This document shows, in pieces, positions 17,791-27,444 of a stretch of DNA of 64,000 bases (position 1 is the first letter of the stretch; each line of letters begins with the position of its first letter). The stretch spans positions 124,001 through 188,000 of the forward strand of contig NZ_CABHMS010000005.1 in the NCBI RefSeq assembly GCF_902167635.1, written 5' to 3'. The notes under the pieces were generated by a model. It made no database searches. It was given only the letters and a program-made list of their open reading frames with translations, and was not told the origin of the DNA. A program made the translations under genes and the position numbers. Origin of the DNA: Chitinophaga vietnamensis (GTDB taxonomy: Bacteria; Bacteroidota; Bacteroidia; Chitinophagales; Chitinophagaceae).

Positions 17791-19209
17791 ATGTCGCAAG
17801 ATCAGCATTATAGCTTCTTCCAGAGTGTGGAGAGAAGTTTTGACAAAGCCGCTGTATTCACCAAATGGGACAAAGGTATCCTTGAGCAGATCAAAGCCTG
17901 CAACGCAGTATACCAGATCAAATTCCCGGTAAGAATAGGAGATACTGTACAGGTAATCGAAGCTTACCGCGTACAACACTCTCATCACAAGCTGCCTTGT
18001 AAAGGTGGTATCCGTTTCAGCGATGAAGTAAACCAGGATGAAGTGATGGCACTGGCCTCTCTGATGACCTACAAATGCGCGATCGTGAACGTGCCTTTCG
18101 GCGGCGCTAAAGGCGGCCTGAAGATCAATCCCCGCAACTACACTCCGTTCCAGCTGGAAGCGATCACCCGCCGTTATACTGCTGAACTGGTAAAGAAAAA
18201 CTTTATCGGCCCCGGTACCGACGTTCCTGCACCTGATTACGGCACCGGCGAAAGAGAAATGAGCTGGATCCTCGATACTTACATGAGCCTGCGCCCCGGT
18301 GAAATTGACGGATATGGTTGCGTAACCGGTAAACCTGTATCACAGGGCGGTGTACGCGGCCGTACAGAAGCTACCGGCCTCGGCGTATTCTACGGCCTGC
18401 GCGAACTGTGCAACATCAAGGAAGATATGGACCGCCTCGGCCTCACTACCGGCATCGAAGGCAAACGCGTGATCGTACAAGGTATGGGTAACGTGGGTTA
18501 CCATGCCGCCAAATACTTCCATGAAGCAGGCGCCAAAGTGATCTGCCTCATCGAATGGGATGGCGCCATCTTCAACGAAAATGGCCTCAACCCTGATGCC
18601 GTGCTGAAACACAAAAAAGAAACCGGCTCCATCATCAATTTCCCTGGCTCCACCATGCTTAACAAGAACACAGATGGCCTGGAACTGGATTGCGAAATAC
18701 TGATCCCTGCCGCGCTGGAGAACGTTATCGACAAACACAACGCGCCTAACATAAAGGCCAAGATCATCGGCGAAGCCGCTAACGGCCCGCTGACGCCTGA
18801 AGCCGACGAAATCCTCAACAAAAAAGGTGTGATCGTAGTGCCAGACATGTTCCTCAACGCCGGCGGTGTAACCGTTTCTTACTTCGAGTGGCTGAAGAAC
18901 CTGAGCCACGTGCGTTATGGCCGTTTGGGTAAACGCTTCGACGAGAATATGAACATCCATATCCTCCAGACCATCGAAGACCTGACCGGTAAAAAAGTGT
19001 CTGACAAAGAAAGGAAATTCATCGCGCATGGCGCCGATGAAGTAGACCTGGTATACTCCGGTCTCGAAGAAACCATGCACGCCGCCCTCCACGAAGTACG
19101 CGATGTGATGCTCTCCAATCCGCAGATCCACGATATGCGTACCGCTGCTTATGTATGCGCTATCAATAAGGTAGGCGCTGCTTACGAGCAACTGGGTATC
19201 TTCCCTTGA
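17791..19209 (+). CDS. Glutamate dehydrogenase family (Glu/Leu/Phe/Val)
   Basis: The product interconverts glutamate and 2-oxoglutarate plus ammonia. The 472-residue enzyme has the substrate-binding KGGIRF and the catalytic lysine region PFGGAKGGL. It also has the nucleotide-binding motif [11 protein letters not shown] and the C-terminal [13 protein letters not shown]. The length and the [13 protein letters not shown] segment fit hexameric GDH rather than leucine dehydrogenase, which is usually about 360 residues. It is a single gene, ended by the hairpin at 19237. Confidence 0.9.
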   Translation: MSQDQHYSFFQSVERSFDKAAVFTKWDKGILEQIKACNAVYQIKFPVRIGDTVQVIEAYRVQHSHHKLPCKGGIRFSDEVNQDEVMALASLMTYKCAIVNVPFGGAKGGLKINPRNYTPFQLEAITRRYTAELVKKNFIGPGTDVPAPDYGTGEREMSWILDTYMSLRPGEIDGYGCVTGKPVSQGGVRGRTEATGLGVFYGLRELCNIKEDMDRLGLTTGIEGKRVIVQGMGNVGYHAAKYFHEAGAKVICLIEWDGAIFNENGLNPDAVLKHKKETGSIINFPGSTMLNKNTDGLELDCEILIPAALENVIDKHNAPNIKAKIIGEAANGPLTPEADEILNKKGVIVVPDMFLNAGGVTVSYFEWLKNLSHVRYGRLGKRFDENMNIHILQTIEDLTGKKVSDKERKFIAHGADEVDLVYSGLEETMHAALHEVRDVMLSNPQIHDMRTAAYVCAINKVGAAYEQLGIFP

Positions 19210-19236
19210 TTTTCGTATAGTTATAACTGTTATAGC

Positions 19237-19269
19237 CAAAGACCTCTGCCCGCCAGGCAGAGGTCTTTG
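19237..19269. terminator. Intrinsic terminator between convergent genes
   Basis: A perfect 14-bp stem (CAAAGACCTCTGCC with its complement) has a 5-base loop and is followed by TTTT on the plus strand. It ends the glutamate dehydrogenase transcript, and its right side touches the end of the convergent gene at 19272. Confidence 0.85.
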
Positions 19270-19271
19270 TT

Positions 19272-19709
19272 TTATGCGAAACCCGGCAACTCCGTCAGGA
19301 AGCGCCATTGCATATCGTGCCAGGTACAGCAAAAAGTGTGTAGGCCATTTGTGATCACCAGGTAGCTGGCCGGGATCACCATATTATAGCGCACCACCTG
19401 TTCCAGCGTTTGCTGGCTCAGCGGCACATTCATCTCCTTACATTCCACCAACATCCAGGGCTGCATCTCGCGGTTATACACCACAATATCGAAGCGCTTC
19501 TTCATCTCTCCCAGCAAGATCTCCCTTTCTATCCCGATCAGGGAAGACGGATAAGCCAATACCCGCACGAGATATTGCAGGAAGTTCTGCCTTACCCACT
19601 CCTCCGGTGTAAGCGTCACGTATTTCTTCCGGAAACGATCGAAGATGAGCTCTTTATCGCCATTCTTAACAATTTTAAAATCTGGCGCAGGAAATTGAAT
19701 GCTGATCAA
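19272..19709 (-). CDS. Stand-alone HsdR N-terminal-like (PD-(D/E)xK) domain protein
   Basis: The 145-residue protein resembles the nuclease domain found at the N-terminus of type I restriction subunits. The core FDIVVYN...MLVECKE gives the Asp and Glu-x-Lys of a PD-(D/E)xK site, with a GIEREI strand before it and YNMVIPASYLVITNG after it. No helicase domain, methylase or specificity subunit is nearby, so it is not a restriction system by itself. Such short proteins are common in Bacteroidota; the function is unknown. Confidence 0.82.
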   Translation of the reverse strand: MISIQFPAPDFKIVKNGDKELIFDRFRKKYVTLTPEEWVRQNFLQYLVRVLAYPSSLIGIEREILLGEMKKRFDIVVYNREMQPWMLVECKEMNVPLSQQTLEQVVRYNMVIPASYLVITNGLHTFCCTWHDMQWRFLTELPGFA

Positions 19710-19784
19710 GGCTTGAACGGATTTAGTACATGAACCACTGGTGCGAAGATAGCACTATGTTGTGGTGATTAGCGAACAAAACCT

Positions 19785-19792
19785 TATATTTG
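19785..19792 (+). promoter_or_regulatory. Probable -7 box for the AMP nucleosidase gene
   Basis: TATATTTG matches TAnnTTTG and ends 14 bases before the ATG at 19807. A TTG lies 22 bases upstream, slightly long for the -33 element. It supports the start at 19807 over an in-frame codon at 19762, which is upstream of the box. Confidence 0.5.
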
Positions 19793-19806
19793 CGTGTCAA
19801 AAGGCT

Positions 19807-20577
19807 ATGAAGACAAAAGAAGAAATTGTAGCTAATTGGCTGCCCCGCTACACAGGTGAAAAACTGGAGAACTTTGGCTCCCACATTCTCCTCACCAATT
19901 TCAGCAATTATGTAACGATGTTCGCCGAATGGAATGAAGTAGAGGTGGTTGGTGTTGGAAGACCAATGCAATGCGCTACCGCAGGCGATATCACCATCAT
20001 CAACTTCGGAATGGGAAGCCCCGGCGCGGCTACCGTGATGGACTTGCTGTCCGCCATCTCGCCCAAAGCCGTATTATTCCTTGGCAAATGTGGAGGTCTC
20101 AAAAAGAAAAATGCTATCGGCGACCTGATCCTGCCTATCGCAGCGATCCGCGGTGAAGGTACCTCTAACGACTACTTCCCACCTGAAGTGCCCGCCCTTC
20201 CTGCATTTGCGCTGCAAAAAGCAATATCTACCACCATCCGCGATTCCGGCCATGATTACTGGACCGGCACCTGCTACACCACCAACCGCCGCGTGTGGGA
20301 ACATGACGCCGAATTCAAACAATACCTTGAAAGAATACGCGCCATGGCCGTAGATATGGAAACAGCTACCATCTTTTCTGTTGGCTTCTTCAACAAAATA
20401 CCTACCGGCGCGCTGTTGCTCGTATCCGACCAACCCATGATACCGGAAGGCGTGAAAACAGAAGAAAGCGATAAGAAAGTGACCAGCAAATTTGTTGAAC
20501 GCCACCTGAAAATCGGTATCGACTCTTTGCAGAAGCTGATCGACAGTCACCAAACCGTGAAGCACCTGCGCTTCTAG
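19807..20577 (+). CDS. amn: AMP nucleosidase
   Basis: The product splits AMP to adenine and ribose 5-phosphate in purine salvage. At 256 residues it is the short form seen in Bacteroidota rather than the roughly 480-residue proteobacterial enzyme. Nucleoside phosphorylase-fold motifs are visible: [11 protein letters not shown], the base site [10 protein letters not shown] and the closing VSDQPM. The start at 19807 (MKTKEEIV) follows a promoter box. The next gene begins 23 bases on and may be co-transcribed. Confidence 0.88.
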   Translation: MKTKEEIVANWLPRYTGEKLENFGSHILLTNFSNYVTMFAEWNEVEVVGVGRPMQCATAGDITIINFGMGSPGAATVMDLLSAISPKAVLFLGKCGGLKKKNAIGDLILPIAAIRGEGTSNDYFPPEVPALPAFALQKAISTTIRDSGHDYWTGTCYTTNRRVWEHDAEFKQYLERIRAMAVDMETATIFSVGFFNKIPTGALLLVSDQPMIPEGVKTEESDKKVTSKFVERHLKIGIDSLQKLIDSHQTVKHLRF

Positions 20578-20600
20578 GAATTATTGTGTATCTTCCACCC

Positions 20601-22349
20601 ATGCTTACCATGCGGGTAGAGATACAGGACCTGGAAGTGAAGTTCCGGTCAGACAACCAAACAATTACTGCTGTTAACAAGATCTCCCTTTCCATTGGTA
20701 AAGGCGAGATCGTAGGCGTAGTGGGAGAATCCGGCTCGGGCAAGTCCGTGACCGCTCTCTCGCTGATGCGCCTCGTGCAGCATCCCGGTAATATTGCTGC
20801 GGGCAAAATATTATATAATGGCGCCGCTGGAGAGGCAATAGACCTCCTTCAGCTGCCTCTCCCTGAAATGCGCGCCTATCGTGGCAATGAGATTGCCATG
20901 ATCTTCCAGGAGCCCATGACCTCCCTCAATCCTTTGCTCACCTGCGGTTTCCAGGTAACGGAAGCCATCCGCTTACATAAACACATCTCCCGCGAAGCCG
21001 CCGCTGCACAGGCTATCGCGCTCTTTCAGCAAGTGAAGCTGCCCGATCCTGCGCAGGTGATGGACCGTTATCCGCACGAGCTTTCCGGCGGACAGAAACA
21101 ACGTGTGATGATTGCTATGGCCATTTCCTGCGGCCCTAAGCTGCTCATCGCCGACGAGCCCACCACCGCGCTGGATGTGACCGTGCAAAAGGCCATCCTG
21201 GCGCTGCTCCGCGAACTGCAACAGGAGCTGGATATGAGCGTGCTCTTCATCACCCACGACCTTGGCGTGGTAGCCGAGATCGCCTCCCGCGTGATCGTGA
21301 TGTATAAAGGAGATATTGTGGAACAAGGCCCGGTGGAACAGGTGTTCCGGCAGCCACAGCACGCCTATACGAAAGGGCTGCTGGCCTGCAGGCCGCCGCT
21401 GGACAAGCGCCTGCGCCGCCTGCCTGTTACCCGCGACTTTATGGACACCGACTCACAGGGAAGGATATACGAAAAAAGCGGCGCTGTAAAGGAACTGGTC
21501 AATTCATTGGTGATCAGCGAATCCGCATTGGAAGAGCGTGCCCGCAAACTGGCTGCCAGTCCGCCTTTGCTGGAAGTGAACGGCCTCAGTACCTGGTTCC
21601 CGGTAAAGCGCAGCTTCACCGGAAAGGTGCTGCAATGGCGCAAAGCGGTAGATGAGGTGAGCTTTTCCGTCACCACCGGTGAAACACTGGGGCTGGTAGG
21701 AGAGTCGGGATGCGGGAAAACAACATTGGGCCGTTCATTATTGCGATTGATAGAACCAACCGGGGGTACAATTGTTTATAAAGGGCAGGATCTGCGCAGC
21801 CTCTCTCCGCAAGGCATGCGCCACCTGCGTAAAGATATGCAGCTCATCTTCCAGGACCCTTATGCATCGCTGGATCCGAGGCAGCCCATCGGCAAGGCCA
21901 TCCTGGAGCCAATGCAGGTACATGGCCTCTATGGCAACGAACGAGCGCAGCGTGAGAAGGTAACAGAGCTGTTGTTGAAGGTAAACCTGCTGCCTGAGCA
22001 TTTTCATCGTTACCCGCATGAGTTTTCCGGCGGGCAGCGACAGCGCATCGTTATTGCAAGAGCGCTGGCGGTAGCGCCTTCCTTCATCATCTGCGATGAA
22101 TCGGTAGCTGCGCTGGATGTGAGCATACAGGCACAGGTGCTGAACCTGCTCATCAGCTTGCGTGAAGAGTTTGGTTTCACCTGTATATTCATCTCTCATG
22201 ATCTCTCTGTAGTCCGCTTTATCAGCGACCGGATGATGGTGATGCAAAAAGGAAAGATCGTAGAAAGCGGCCCTGCTGATGCAGTGTATAACCATCCGCA
22301 AAATGAGTACACCCGGCAGCTGATTGCTGCCATACCTAAAGGCATTTAA
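20601..22349 (+). CDS. Fused two-domain ABC ATPase, dipeptide/oligopeptide type
   Basis: The 582-residue protein carries two complete ATPase domains. The first has Walker A GESGSGKS, signature LSGGQKQR and Walker [13 protein letters not shown]. The second has [16 protein letters not shown] and [12 protein letters not shown]. This corresponds to DppD and DppF (or OppD/OppF) joined in one chain. The linker around residues 265-320 holds the C-terminal extension typical of the first type. It would energise uptake or export of peptides or similar solutes; no permease or binding protein is adjacent. I prefer the ATG at 20601 to an upstream GTG. Confidence 0.9.
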   Translation: MLTMRVEIQDLEVKFRSDNQTITAVNKISLSIGKGEIVGVVGESGSGKSVTALSLMRLVQHPGNIAAGKILYNGAAGEAIDLLQLPLPEMRAYRGNEIAMIFQEPMTSLNPLLTCGFQVTEAIRLHKHISREAAAAQAIALFQQVKLPDPAQVMDRYPHELSGGQKQRVMIAMAISCGPKLLIADEPTTALDVTVQKAILALLRELQQELDMSVLFITHDLGVVAEIASRVIVMYKGDIVEQGPVEQVFRQPQHAYTKGLLACRPPLDKRLRRLPVTRDFMDTDSQGRIYEKSGAVKELVNSLVISESALEERARKLAASPPLLEVNGLSTWFPVKRSFTGKVLQWRKAVDEVSFSVTTGETLGLVGESGCGKTTLGRSLLRLIEPTGGTIVYKGQDLRSLSPQGMRHLRKDMQLIFQDPYASLDPRQPIGKAILEPMQVHGLYGNERAQREKVTELLLKVNLLPEHFHRYPHEFSGGQRQRIVIARALAVAPSFIICDESVAALDVSIQAQVLNLLISLREEFGFTCIFISHDLSVVRFISDRMMVMQKGKIVESGPADAVYNHPQNEYTRQLIAAIPKGI

Positions 22350-22388
22350 TGTGTAAAAAGCTGATATATAGTTATTTTAGATGATTTT

Positions 22389-22418
22389 TTGATGGACCAG
22401 ATAAATTTAGTACTTTTG
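22389..22418 (+). promoter_or_regulatory. Bacteroidota-type promoter for queA
   Basis: TTG at 22389-22391, a 19-base spacer and TACTTTTG at 22411-22418 give an exact -33/-7 consensus promoter. The start codon is 30 bases beyond the -7 box. Confidence 0.65.
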
Positions 22419-22447
22419 CGAGCTTAAAAATTTATTCATACCGTAAT

Positions 22448-23497
22448 ATGAAACTATCACAGTTCAAATTCGATCTCCCTTTAAATCTGATCGCCCAGCA
22501 CCCTTCCAAGACAAGAGATGAGTCACGCCTGATGGTGGTAAATCGCACTACCGGAAAAATTGAACACAAAGTATTTAAAGACATCCTTGGTTATTTCAAC
22601 GACAAGGACGTAATGATTGTGAACAATACCAAGGTATTTCCTGCGAGGTTGTATGGTCGTAAAGAAAAAACGGGAGCAAAAATCGAGGTGTTCCTGCTGC
22701 GTGAGCTGAACAAGCAAAACCGCCTGTGGGACGTAATCGTAGACCCTGCGCGTAAAATACGTGTAGGTAACAAATTGTATTTCGGCGATGATGAATCGCT
22801 GGTGGCAGAAGTGATCGATAACACCACTTCAAGAGGCCGTACCATCCGTTTCTTATTTGAGGGCAATGATGATGAGTTCAAGCAGGTACTGGATACCCTT
22901 GGTGAAACACCACTGCCCAAGTATATCAAACGTAAACCGGAAGAAGAAGATAAAGAGCGTTATCAGACCGTTTATGCAAAGTACGAAGGCGCTGTTGCTG
23001 CGCCCACAGCGGGTTTGCACTTCAGCCGTGAGCTGATCAAACGCCTGGAGATCAAAGGTGTGAAGTTTGCAGAAGTAACGCTGCACACGGGCTTAGGCAC
23101 TTTCCGCCCGATCGAGGTAGAAGACCTGAGCAAACACAAAATGGATGCTGAGTACTTCCTCATCGATGAACATGCGGTGAAAGTGGTGAACAAAGCGAAA
23201 GAAGAAAACCGCAGGATCTGCGCCATCGGTACTACTTCCGTACGTGCCGTGGAATCTTCTGTAACTGCCCAGAACCACCTGAAAGCAGCCGAAGGATGGA
23301 CCAATACCTTCATCCATCCTCCTTATGATTTCGCCATCCCTAATGCGCTGGTAACGAATTTCCACCTGCCTAAAACAAGCCTGCTGATCATGACCTGCGC
23401 CTTTGCCGGCTACGACCTGATCATGGAAGCTTACCAACAGGCCATCAAAGAGAAATATCGTTTCTTCAGCTATGGTGATGCCATGCTGATCATCTGA
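22448..23497 (+). CDS. queA: tRNA preQ1(34) S-adenosylmethionine ribosyltransferase-isomerase
   Basis: The product transfers and rearranges ribose from S-adenosylmethionine to make epoxyqueuosine at tRNA position 34. The 349-residue protein has the family motifs [20 protein letters not shown], the conserved [11 protein letters not shown] and [13 protein letters not shown], and the closing [13 protein letters not shown]. It has its own promoter and terminator, so it is a single-gene unit. Confidence 0.96.
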   Translation: MKLSQFKFDLPLNLIAQHPSKTRDESRLMVVNRTTGKIEHKVFKDILGYFNDKDVMIVNNTKVFPARLYGRKEKTGAKIEVFLLRELNKQNRLWDVIVDPARKIRVGNKLYFGDDESLVAEVIDNTTSRGRTIRFLFEGNDDEFKQVLDTLGETPLPKYIKRKPEEEDKERYQTVYAKYEGAVAAPTAGLHFSRELIKRLEIKGVKFAEVTLHTGLGTFRPIEVEDLSKHKMDAEYFLIDEHAVKVVNKAKEENRRICAIGTTSVRAVESSVTAQNHLKAAEGWTNTFIHPPYDFAIPNALVTNFHLPKTSLLIMTCAFAGYDLIMEAYQQAIKEKYRFFSYGDAMLII

Positions 23498-23513
23498 TGA
23501 CAACCACATTGAT

Positions 23514-23544
23514 AAAAATCCTCTTGCCCCGCAAGAGGATTTTT
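23514..23544 (+). terminator. Intrinsic terminator after queA
   Basis: AAAAATCCTCTTGC and its exact complement form a 14-bp stem with a CCC loop. The right side runs into a T tract, so this is a strong rho-independent terminator. Confidence 0.9.
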
Positions 23545-23576
23545 TGTTTATATCTTGCAGTAGAATTTAATCACAG

Positions 23577-24248
23577 ATGCAACCACGGAAGAAGATAGCC
23601 ATTATCGTTGCAGGCGGCGCTGGTACCCGCATGCAGAGCGCTGTACCCAAACAGTTCCTCGACCTCTGCGGCAAACCGGTGCTCTATCACAGCATGGCCG
23701 CTTTTGCCAATGCCTTCCCCGATATGAAGATCGTGCTGGTATTGCCTGAAGCGCATTTCAGCATGGCCAATGAAGTGCTGCGCTCCTTTGAACAATTGCC
23801 CGATGTGACGATTGTAAAGGGCGGCGAAACCCGCTTCCATTCCGTAAAGAACGGTTTACAGGAAGTGAAGGACGATGCCGTAGTGTTTGTACATGATGGC
23901 GTAAGGCCCCTGGTATCATCTTCGTTGGTGCGTACCTGTTATGAGGAAACTATCGCGCATGGCAGCGCCATTCCCGTGATCGATATGAAAGACAGTATCC
24001 GCGAAGTGGACGGCGCCGCTAACAAAGCGTTGGACCGTGAACGTTATAAGATCATTCAAACCCCGCAAACCTTCCTCTCTGAATGGATACTGCCCGCCTT
24101 TGAACTACCTTATGATCCTTTGTTTACCGACGAAGCTACCGTAGTGGAGCGCCTGGGGCGCCCGGTGCACCTGGTGGCGGGAGAGGAGGCCAACATCAAG
24201 ATCACCCGGCCGCTCGATCTTGTGATCGCTGCCGCATTGATGATGTGA
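23577..24248 (+). CDS. ispD: 2-C-methyl-D-erythritol 4-phosphate cytidylyltransferase
   Basis: The product makes CDP-methylerythritol in the non-mevalonate isoprenoid pathway. The 223-residue nucleotidyltransferase starts with VAGGAGTRM...PKQFLDLCGKP, the CTP-binding loop. It has VHDGVRPLVS and the substrate segment TDEATVVERLG. The neighbouring isoprenoid gene ispF is not beside it. A TATATCTTGC stretch about 25 bases upstream may be a weak -7 box. Confidence 0.94.
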   Translation: MQPRKKIAIIVAGGAGTRMQSAVPKQFLDLCGKPVLYHSMAAFANAFPDMKIVLVLPEAHFSMANEVLRSFEQLPDVTIVKGGETRFHSVKNGLQEVKDDAVVFVHDGVRPLVSSSLVRTCYEETIAHGSAIPVIDMKDSIREVDGAANKALDRERYKIIQTPQTFLSEWILPAFELPYDPLFTDEATVVERLGRPVHLVAGEEANIKITRPLDLVIAAALMM

Positions 24249-24251
24249 ACA

Positions 24252-24286
24252 TTTTTTGATTTACGGATTTCTTGATTTACGGATTT
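24252..24286. repeat. Half-element of the modular AT-rich repeat family
   Basis: TTGATTTACGGATTT occurs twice at 16-base spacing (24256-24270 and 24272-24286) just after the ispD stop codon. The same 15-mer is found inside the inverted repeats at 29344-29435 and 49459-49553. No inverted partner is present here, so it looks like a one-armed or decayed copy. Confidence 0.65.
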
Positions 24287-24321
24287 ATTTATTGGGAGTT
24301 CATGCAGGCAGACAAGAAGAT

Positions 24322-24390
24322 AACTATAGCCAGGCATGAGTACAGATATTTCATGGGTAGAAATTTTCTTTGAAATGCCTGGCTATAGTT
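24322..24390. terminator. Long-loop hairpin between convergent ispD and oxidoreductase gene
   Basis: AACTATAGCCAGGCAT at 24322-24337 pairs perfectly with 24375-24390 (16 bp) across a 37-base loop. TTTTT at 24389-24393 overlaps its right edge. On the plus strand it is a plausible terminator for ispD; the large loop is unusual. Confidence 0.6.
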
Positions 24391-24401
24391 TTTACATGAA
24401 T

Positions 24402-25388
24402 TTATTTGGCGGCCGGCGCTTCCGACAGGCCTTTATTGATCTTCTGTAATATCTGGTGGGCTACATCCAGCGCCTGCAGGCCGTCTATCGCGTTTACCAC
24501 CACTGGTTTGTTATGAAGGATGGCATCACGGAAAAGTTCCAGTTCCATGCGGATGGCATTGGATTGCTTGATCTCCGGGTTGTCGATGGCGATGGTTTTT
24601 CTGCCGCTGTTGGTTTCGATATCGAGGGTGAACAGGCCTTCATCTGCTGGTGTTTTCAATTTGATGATTTCTGTTTTCTTATCGAGGAAATCGATACCGA
24701 TGTAGGCATCTTTCTGGAAGAGGCGCATTTTACGCATTTTCTTCAGGGAGATGCGGCTGGAGGTGAGGTTGGCTACGCATCCGTTATGGAATTCGATGCG
24801 TACATTGGCGATATCGGGCGTGTCGCTCATCACGGCTACGCCACTGGCGGAGATGCGGCTCACGGAAGATTTTACGATACTGAGCACGATATCGATATCA
24901 TGGATCATGAGATCGAGGATCACGCTTACATCGGTGCCGCGGGGATTAAATTCTGCCAGGCGGTGTACTTCGATGAACATCGGTTTGAGATCATATCCTT
25001 TCAGTGCGAGATACGCAGGATTGAAGCGTTCTACGTGGCCTACCTGGAATTTGATATTGGCTTCATCCACCAGTTTTACCAGTGTTTTAGCCTCTTCCAT
25101 GGTGTTGGTCATGGGTTTCTCTACAAAGATATGTTTGCCATTACGGATAGCCAGTTCGCACAATTTGAAGTGCAGCGTGGTAGGGGCAACAATATCGATG
25201 GCATCTACCGCTTGTATCAGTTCTTCGGCTACGGTATAGCGTGGGATATTGTATTGCTCTGCTACGCTGGCCGCGTTGGCATTGCTGGGATCATAGAAGC
25301 CTACCACTTCCACGTCTTTCATGGTTACCAGCTGAGAGAGGTGAATTTTCCCGAGGTGTCCCACCCCGAAGATTCCTATTTTGAGCAT
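24402..25388 (-). CDS. Gfo/Idh/MocA-family oxidoreductase
   Basis: This NAD(P)-dependent dehydrogenase has 328 residues. I place the start at 25388 (MLKIGIFGVGHLGKI), since the upstream 15 codons precede the Rossmann strand without family support. Motifs are GIFGVGHLGKIH, the EKPMTNTMEEA loop containing the conserved Lys, and MIHDIDIVL. Substrates in this family range over sugars and sugar derivatives, and the sequence does not tell which. It may be co-transcribed with radC upstream, although a degenerate repeat lies between them. Confidence 0.85.
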   Translation of the reverse strand: MLKIGIFGVGHLGKIHLSQLVTMKDVEVVGFYDPSNANAASVAEQYNIPRYTVAEELIQAVDAIDIVAPTTLHFKLCELAIRNGKHIFVEKPMTNTMEEAKTLVKLVDEANIKFQVGHVERFNPAYLALKGYDLKPMFIEVHRLAEFNPRGTDVSVILDLMIHDIDIVLSIVKSSVSRISASGVAVMSDTPDIANVRIEFHNGCVANLTSSRISLKKMRKMRLFQKDAYIGIDFLDKKTEIIKLKTPADEGLFTLDIETNSGRKTIAIDNPEIKQSNAIRMELELFRDAILHNKPVVVNAIDGLQALDVAHQILQKINKGLSEAPAAK

Positions 25389-25425
25389 ATTGGAACTGAA
25401 TAAATAAATGCGAAAGTAAATACAT

Positions 25426-25530
25426 TTAGTCATTTAGTGATTTAGATATTTAGAGATTTTGTTTGATCAGGGAGTGTCACATCCTCAAATCCCAAAATCT
25501 CCAAATTCTCCAAATTCCAAAATTCCAAAA
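25426..25530. repeat. Degenerate AT-rich inverted repeat between radC and oxidoreductase genes
   Basis: The left side has ATTTAGTGATTTAGATATTT; the right side is a run of short units such as CCAAAATTCCAAAATC that partly complements it. Pairing is poor compared with the other copies. It lies at the 3' end of radC, consistent with the family's preference for gene ends. Confidence 0.5.
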
Positions 25531-26241
25531 TCACAACACGCCTTCTTCCACGAGGCTGTAGTATCCGGCCTGCGACACGATGATATGGTCCAGTACTTCG
25601 ATATCGAAGAGGTGGCCCAGTTCTTTTATTTTGTGTGTGACGCGGATATCGGCCTGGCTGGGCCGCAGGCTGCCGGAAGGATGATTGTGGCAGAGCAGCA
25701 GCTTGGTGGCATGGGCTTCCAGGGCTTCCCGGAAAATGATCTTGGGATCCACTACGGTGCTGGACATGCCGCCATTGCTGACGCAGCGGTAGTGTAGCAC
25801 ACGGTTGGCGTGGTTGAGGAACATCACATAAAATGCTTCAAAATATTGATCGGCGAGGAGTGGCTTGAAAAAGAGGGCGGCATCGGAACCGCTGTGGATA
25901 ACGGTTTTGCGGTGCATGGACCCTGCTTGCCTGCGCCGGGCCAGTTCCATGGCGGCTACAACAGTAACGGCTTTGGCGGCGCCCATGCCTTGCAGCTTTT
26001 GCAGTTGCTTTACATTTAGGCGGCTCAGTTCCGAAAGATTGTTGCTGGCCATGCGCAATATTTCGCGGGCCAGGTCTATGGCGGATTTCCGCTTATAGCC
26101 GTTGTTCAGTAAAATCGCCAGCAGTTCCGCATCGCTGAGGGCGGCGGGGCCATTATTCATTAACTTTTCTCTGGGTTTGTCATCGTCTGACCAATAGCGG
26201 ATAGCTACGTGGGGCGTAGCAGGGTTAACATTCACAAACAT
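25531..26241 (-). CDS. radC: RadC/JAB-domain DNA repair-like protein
   Basis: The protein has an N-terminal helix-hairpin-helix part (LSDAELLAILLNNG; LQGMGAAKA) and a C-terminal JAB metal-binding domain. The domain's HxH and downstream Asp appear in LLCHNHPSGSLRPSQAD. RadC proteins were once linked to repair, but their real role is unresolved. I set the start at ATG 26241 (MFVNVNPATP). The open frame reaches a GTG at 26277, but a -7 box at 26259-26266 would put that codon outside the transcript. The size is then 236 residues. Confidence 0.88.
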   Translation of the reverse strand: MFVNVNPATPHVAIRYWSDDDKPREKLMNNGPAALSDAELLAILLNNGYKRKSAIDLAREILRMASNNLSELSRLNVKQLQKLQGMGAAKAVTVVAAMELARRRQAGSMHRKTVIHSGSDAALFFKPLLADQYFEAFYVMFLNHANRVLHYRCVSNGGMSSTVVDPKIIFREALEAHATKLLLCHNHPSGSLRPSQADIRVTHKIKELGHLFDIEVLDHIIVSQAGYYSLVEEGVL

Positions 26242-26258
26242 ACCATCCAACATTTTAC

Positions 26259-26266
26259 CAAATATA
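26259..26266 (-). promoter_or_regulatory. Probable -7 box for radC
   Basis: On the minus strand this reads TATATTTG, matching TAnnTTTG. It lies 17 bases before the ATG at 26241 and inside the longest open frame, so it argues for a shorter RadC protein. Confidence 0.5.
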
Positions 26267-26418
26267 CGCTGGATCACGTGTTATTCGCTATTTTGCAGAA
26301 GAAAAAAATATACCCCTGCCGCGTTTTGAAAAATGTTGATATTGTGAATGTTATGATCATAATTTTTTGATTATAAGATTTTTAGGGGAAAAAATTCCTG
26401 CTGATGCACCAAAAATCA

Positions 26419-26426
26419 TAGTTTTG
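26419..26426 (+). promoter_or_regulatory. Probable -7 box for prs
   Basis: TAGTTTTG matches TAnnTTTG and lies 26 bases before the prs start codon. No TTG is found at the expected -33 distance. Confidence 0.45.
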
Positions 26427-26452
26427 CAACCTCTTTTCCACTAGTATCCAGT

Positions 26453-27403
26453 ATGCAACCTTCAGTAAAAATCTTCACAGGAAACAGTAATCCTGCGTTG
26501 GCAGAGAAAATTGCCAGACGATATGGCAACGGGCTTGGTAAAGTAAAGATCCAGAAATTCAGTGATGGCGAGTTCCAGCCTGTTTTCCTGGAGAGTATCC
26601 GCGGCGACTATGTTTTTCTTGTTCAGGGCACCAACGCGCCTTCAGATAATCTGATGGAGCTGCTGTTGATGATCGATGCTGCCAAACGCGCTTCTGCGGG
26701 CTATATTACGGCGGTGATCCCTTATTTCGGCTTTGCGCGCCAGGACAGGAAGGATAAACCACGTGTAGCTATCGGCTCCAAACTGGTGGCCAACCTGCTT
26801 ACTTCGGCAGGCGCCAACCGCGTGATTACCATGGACTTACATGCCCCGCAGATACAGGGCTTCTTTGACATCCCGGTGGATCACCTGGATAGTTCCGCGA
26901 TTTTTATTCCTTATATAGAGAATTTAAAGCTGGAAAATCTTACCTTTGCGTCCCCTGACGTAGGTAGCACCAACAGGGTGCGTGAAGTAGCCTCCTATTT
27001 CAACGCCGAAATGGTGATCTGCGACAAGCACCGCAAGCGTGCCAATGAAATTGCTTCAATGGTGGTGATCGGTGATGTGAAAGACAGGGACATTGTGCTT
27101 ATTGACGATATCTGCGACACGGCAGGCACACTCTCCAAAGCAGCTAACCTGCTGAAAGAAAAAGGCGCCAGAAGCGTACGCGCTTTTTGTACACACCCCG
27201 TTTTCAGCGGCAAGGCGTACGAAAACATCGAAAATTCTGTACTGGAAGAAATCGTGGTTTGCGATACCATTCCTATCAGACCGGAAAGCGGGAAGATCAA
27301 AGTGATCTCTGTTGCTGACCTCTTCGCCGTAGCCATCCGCAATATGCACGAGAATAAATCCATCACCAGCCTGTTCATTCACAGCCAGCGCAGGTCGGAT
27401 TGA
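26453..27403 (+). CDS. prs: Ribose-phosphate pyrophosphokinase
   Basis: The product makes PRPP from ribose 5-phosphate and ATP for nucleotide, histidine and tryptophan synthesis. The 316-residue length is standard. The N-terminal FTGNSNPALAEKIA, the ATP site FGFARQDRKDKPR, and the PRPP loop VLIDDICDTAGTL are all intact. It is followed by the ribosomal protein L25 gene and pth, a gene order common in bacteria. Confidence 0.96.
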   Translation: MQPSVKIFTGNSNPALAEKIARRYGNGLGKVKIQKFSDGEFQPVFLESIRGDYVFLVQGTNAPSDNLMELLLMIDAAKRASAGYITAVIPYFGFARQDRKDKPRVAIGSKLVANLLTSAGANRVITMDLHAPQIQGFFDIPVDHLDSSAIFIPYIENLKLENLTFASPDVGSTNRVREVASYFNAEMVICDKHRKRANEIASMVVIGDVKDRDIVLIDDICDTAGTLSKAANLLKEKGARSVRAFCTHPVFSGKAYENIENSVLEEIVVCDTIPIRPESGKIKVISVADLFAVAIRNMHENKSITSLFIHSQRRSD

Positions 27404-27444
27404 TAACAACGTTTTTTTATCATCAATATAAATTGTTTAAACAA

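Noticed and set aside
19272-19709. Type I restriction-modification system
   Set aside because: Only a stand-alone nuclease-like domain is present; no methylase, specificity or helicase genes are nearby.
24456-25403. 315-codon open frame on the plus strand
   Set aside because: It is the shadow of the Gfo/Idh/MocA gene on the other strand, which has the Rossmann and EKP motifs.
25480-25530. Short AT-rich repeats considered as a CRISPR remnant
   Set aside because: Units are about 10 bases without unique spacers of regular length, and no cas gene is present.
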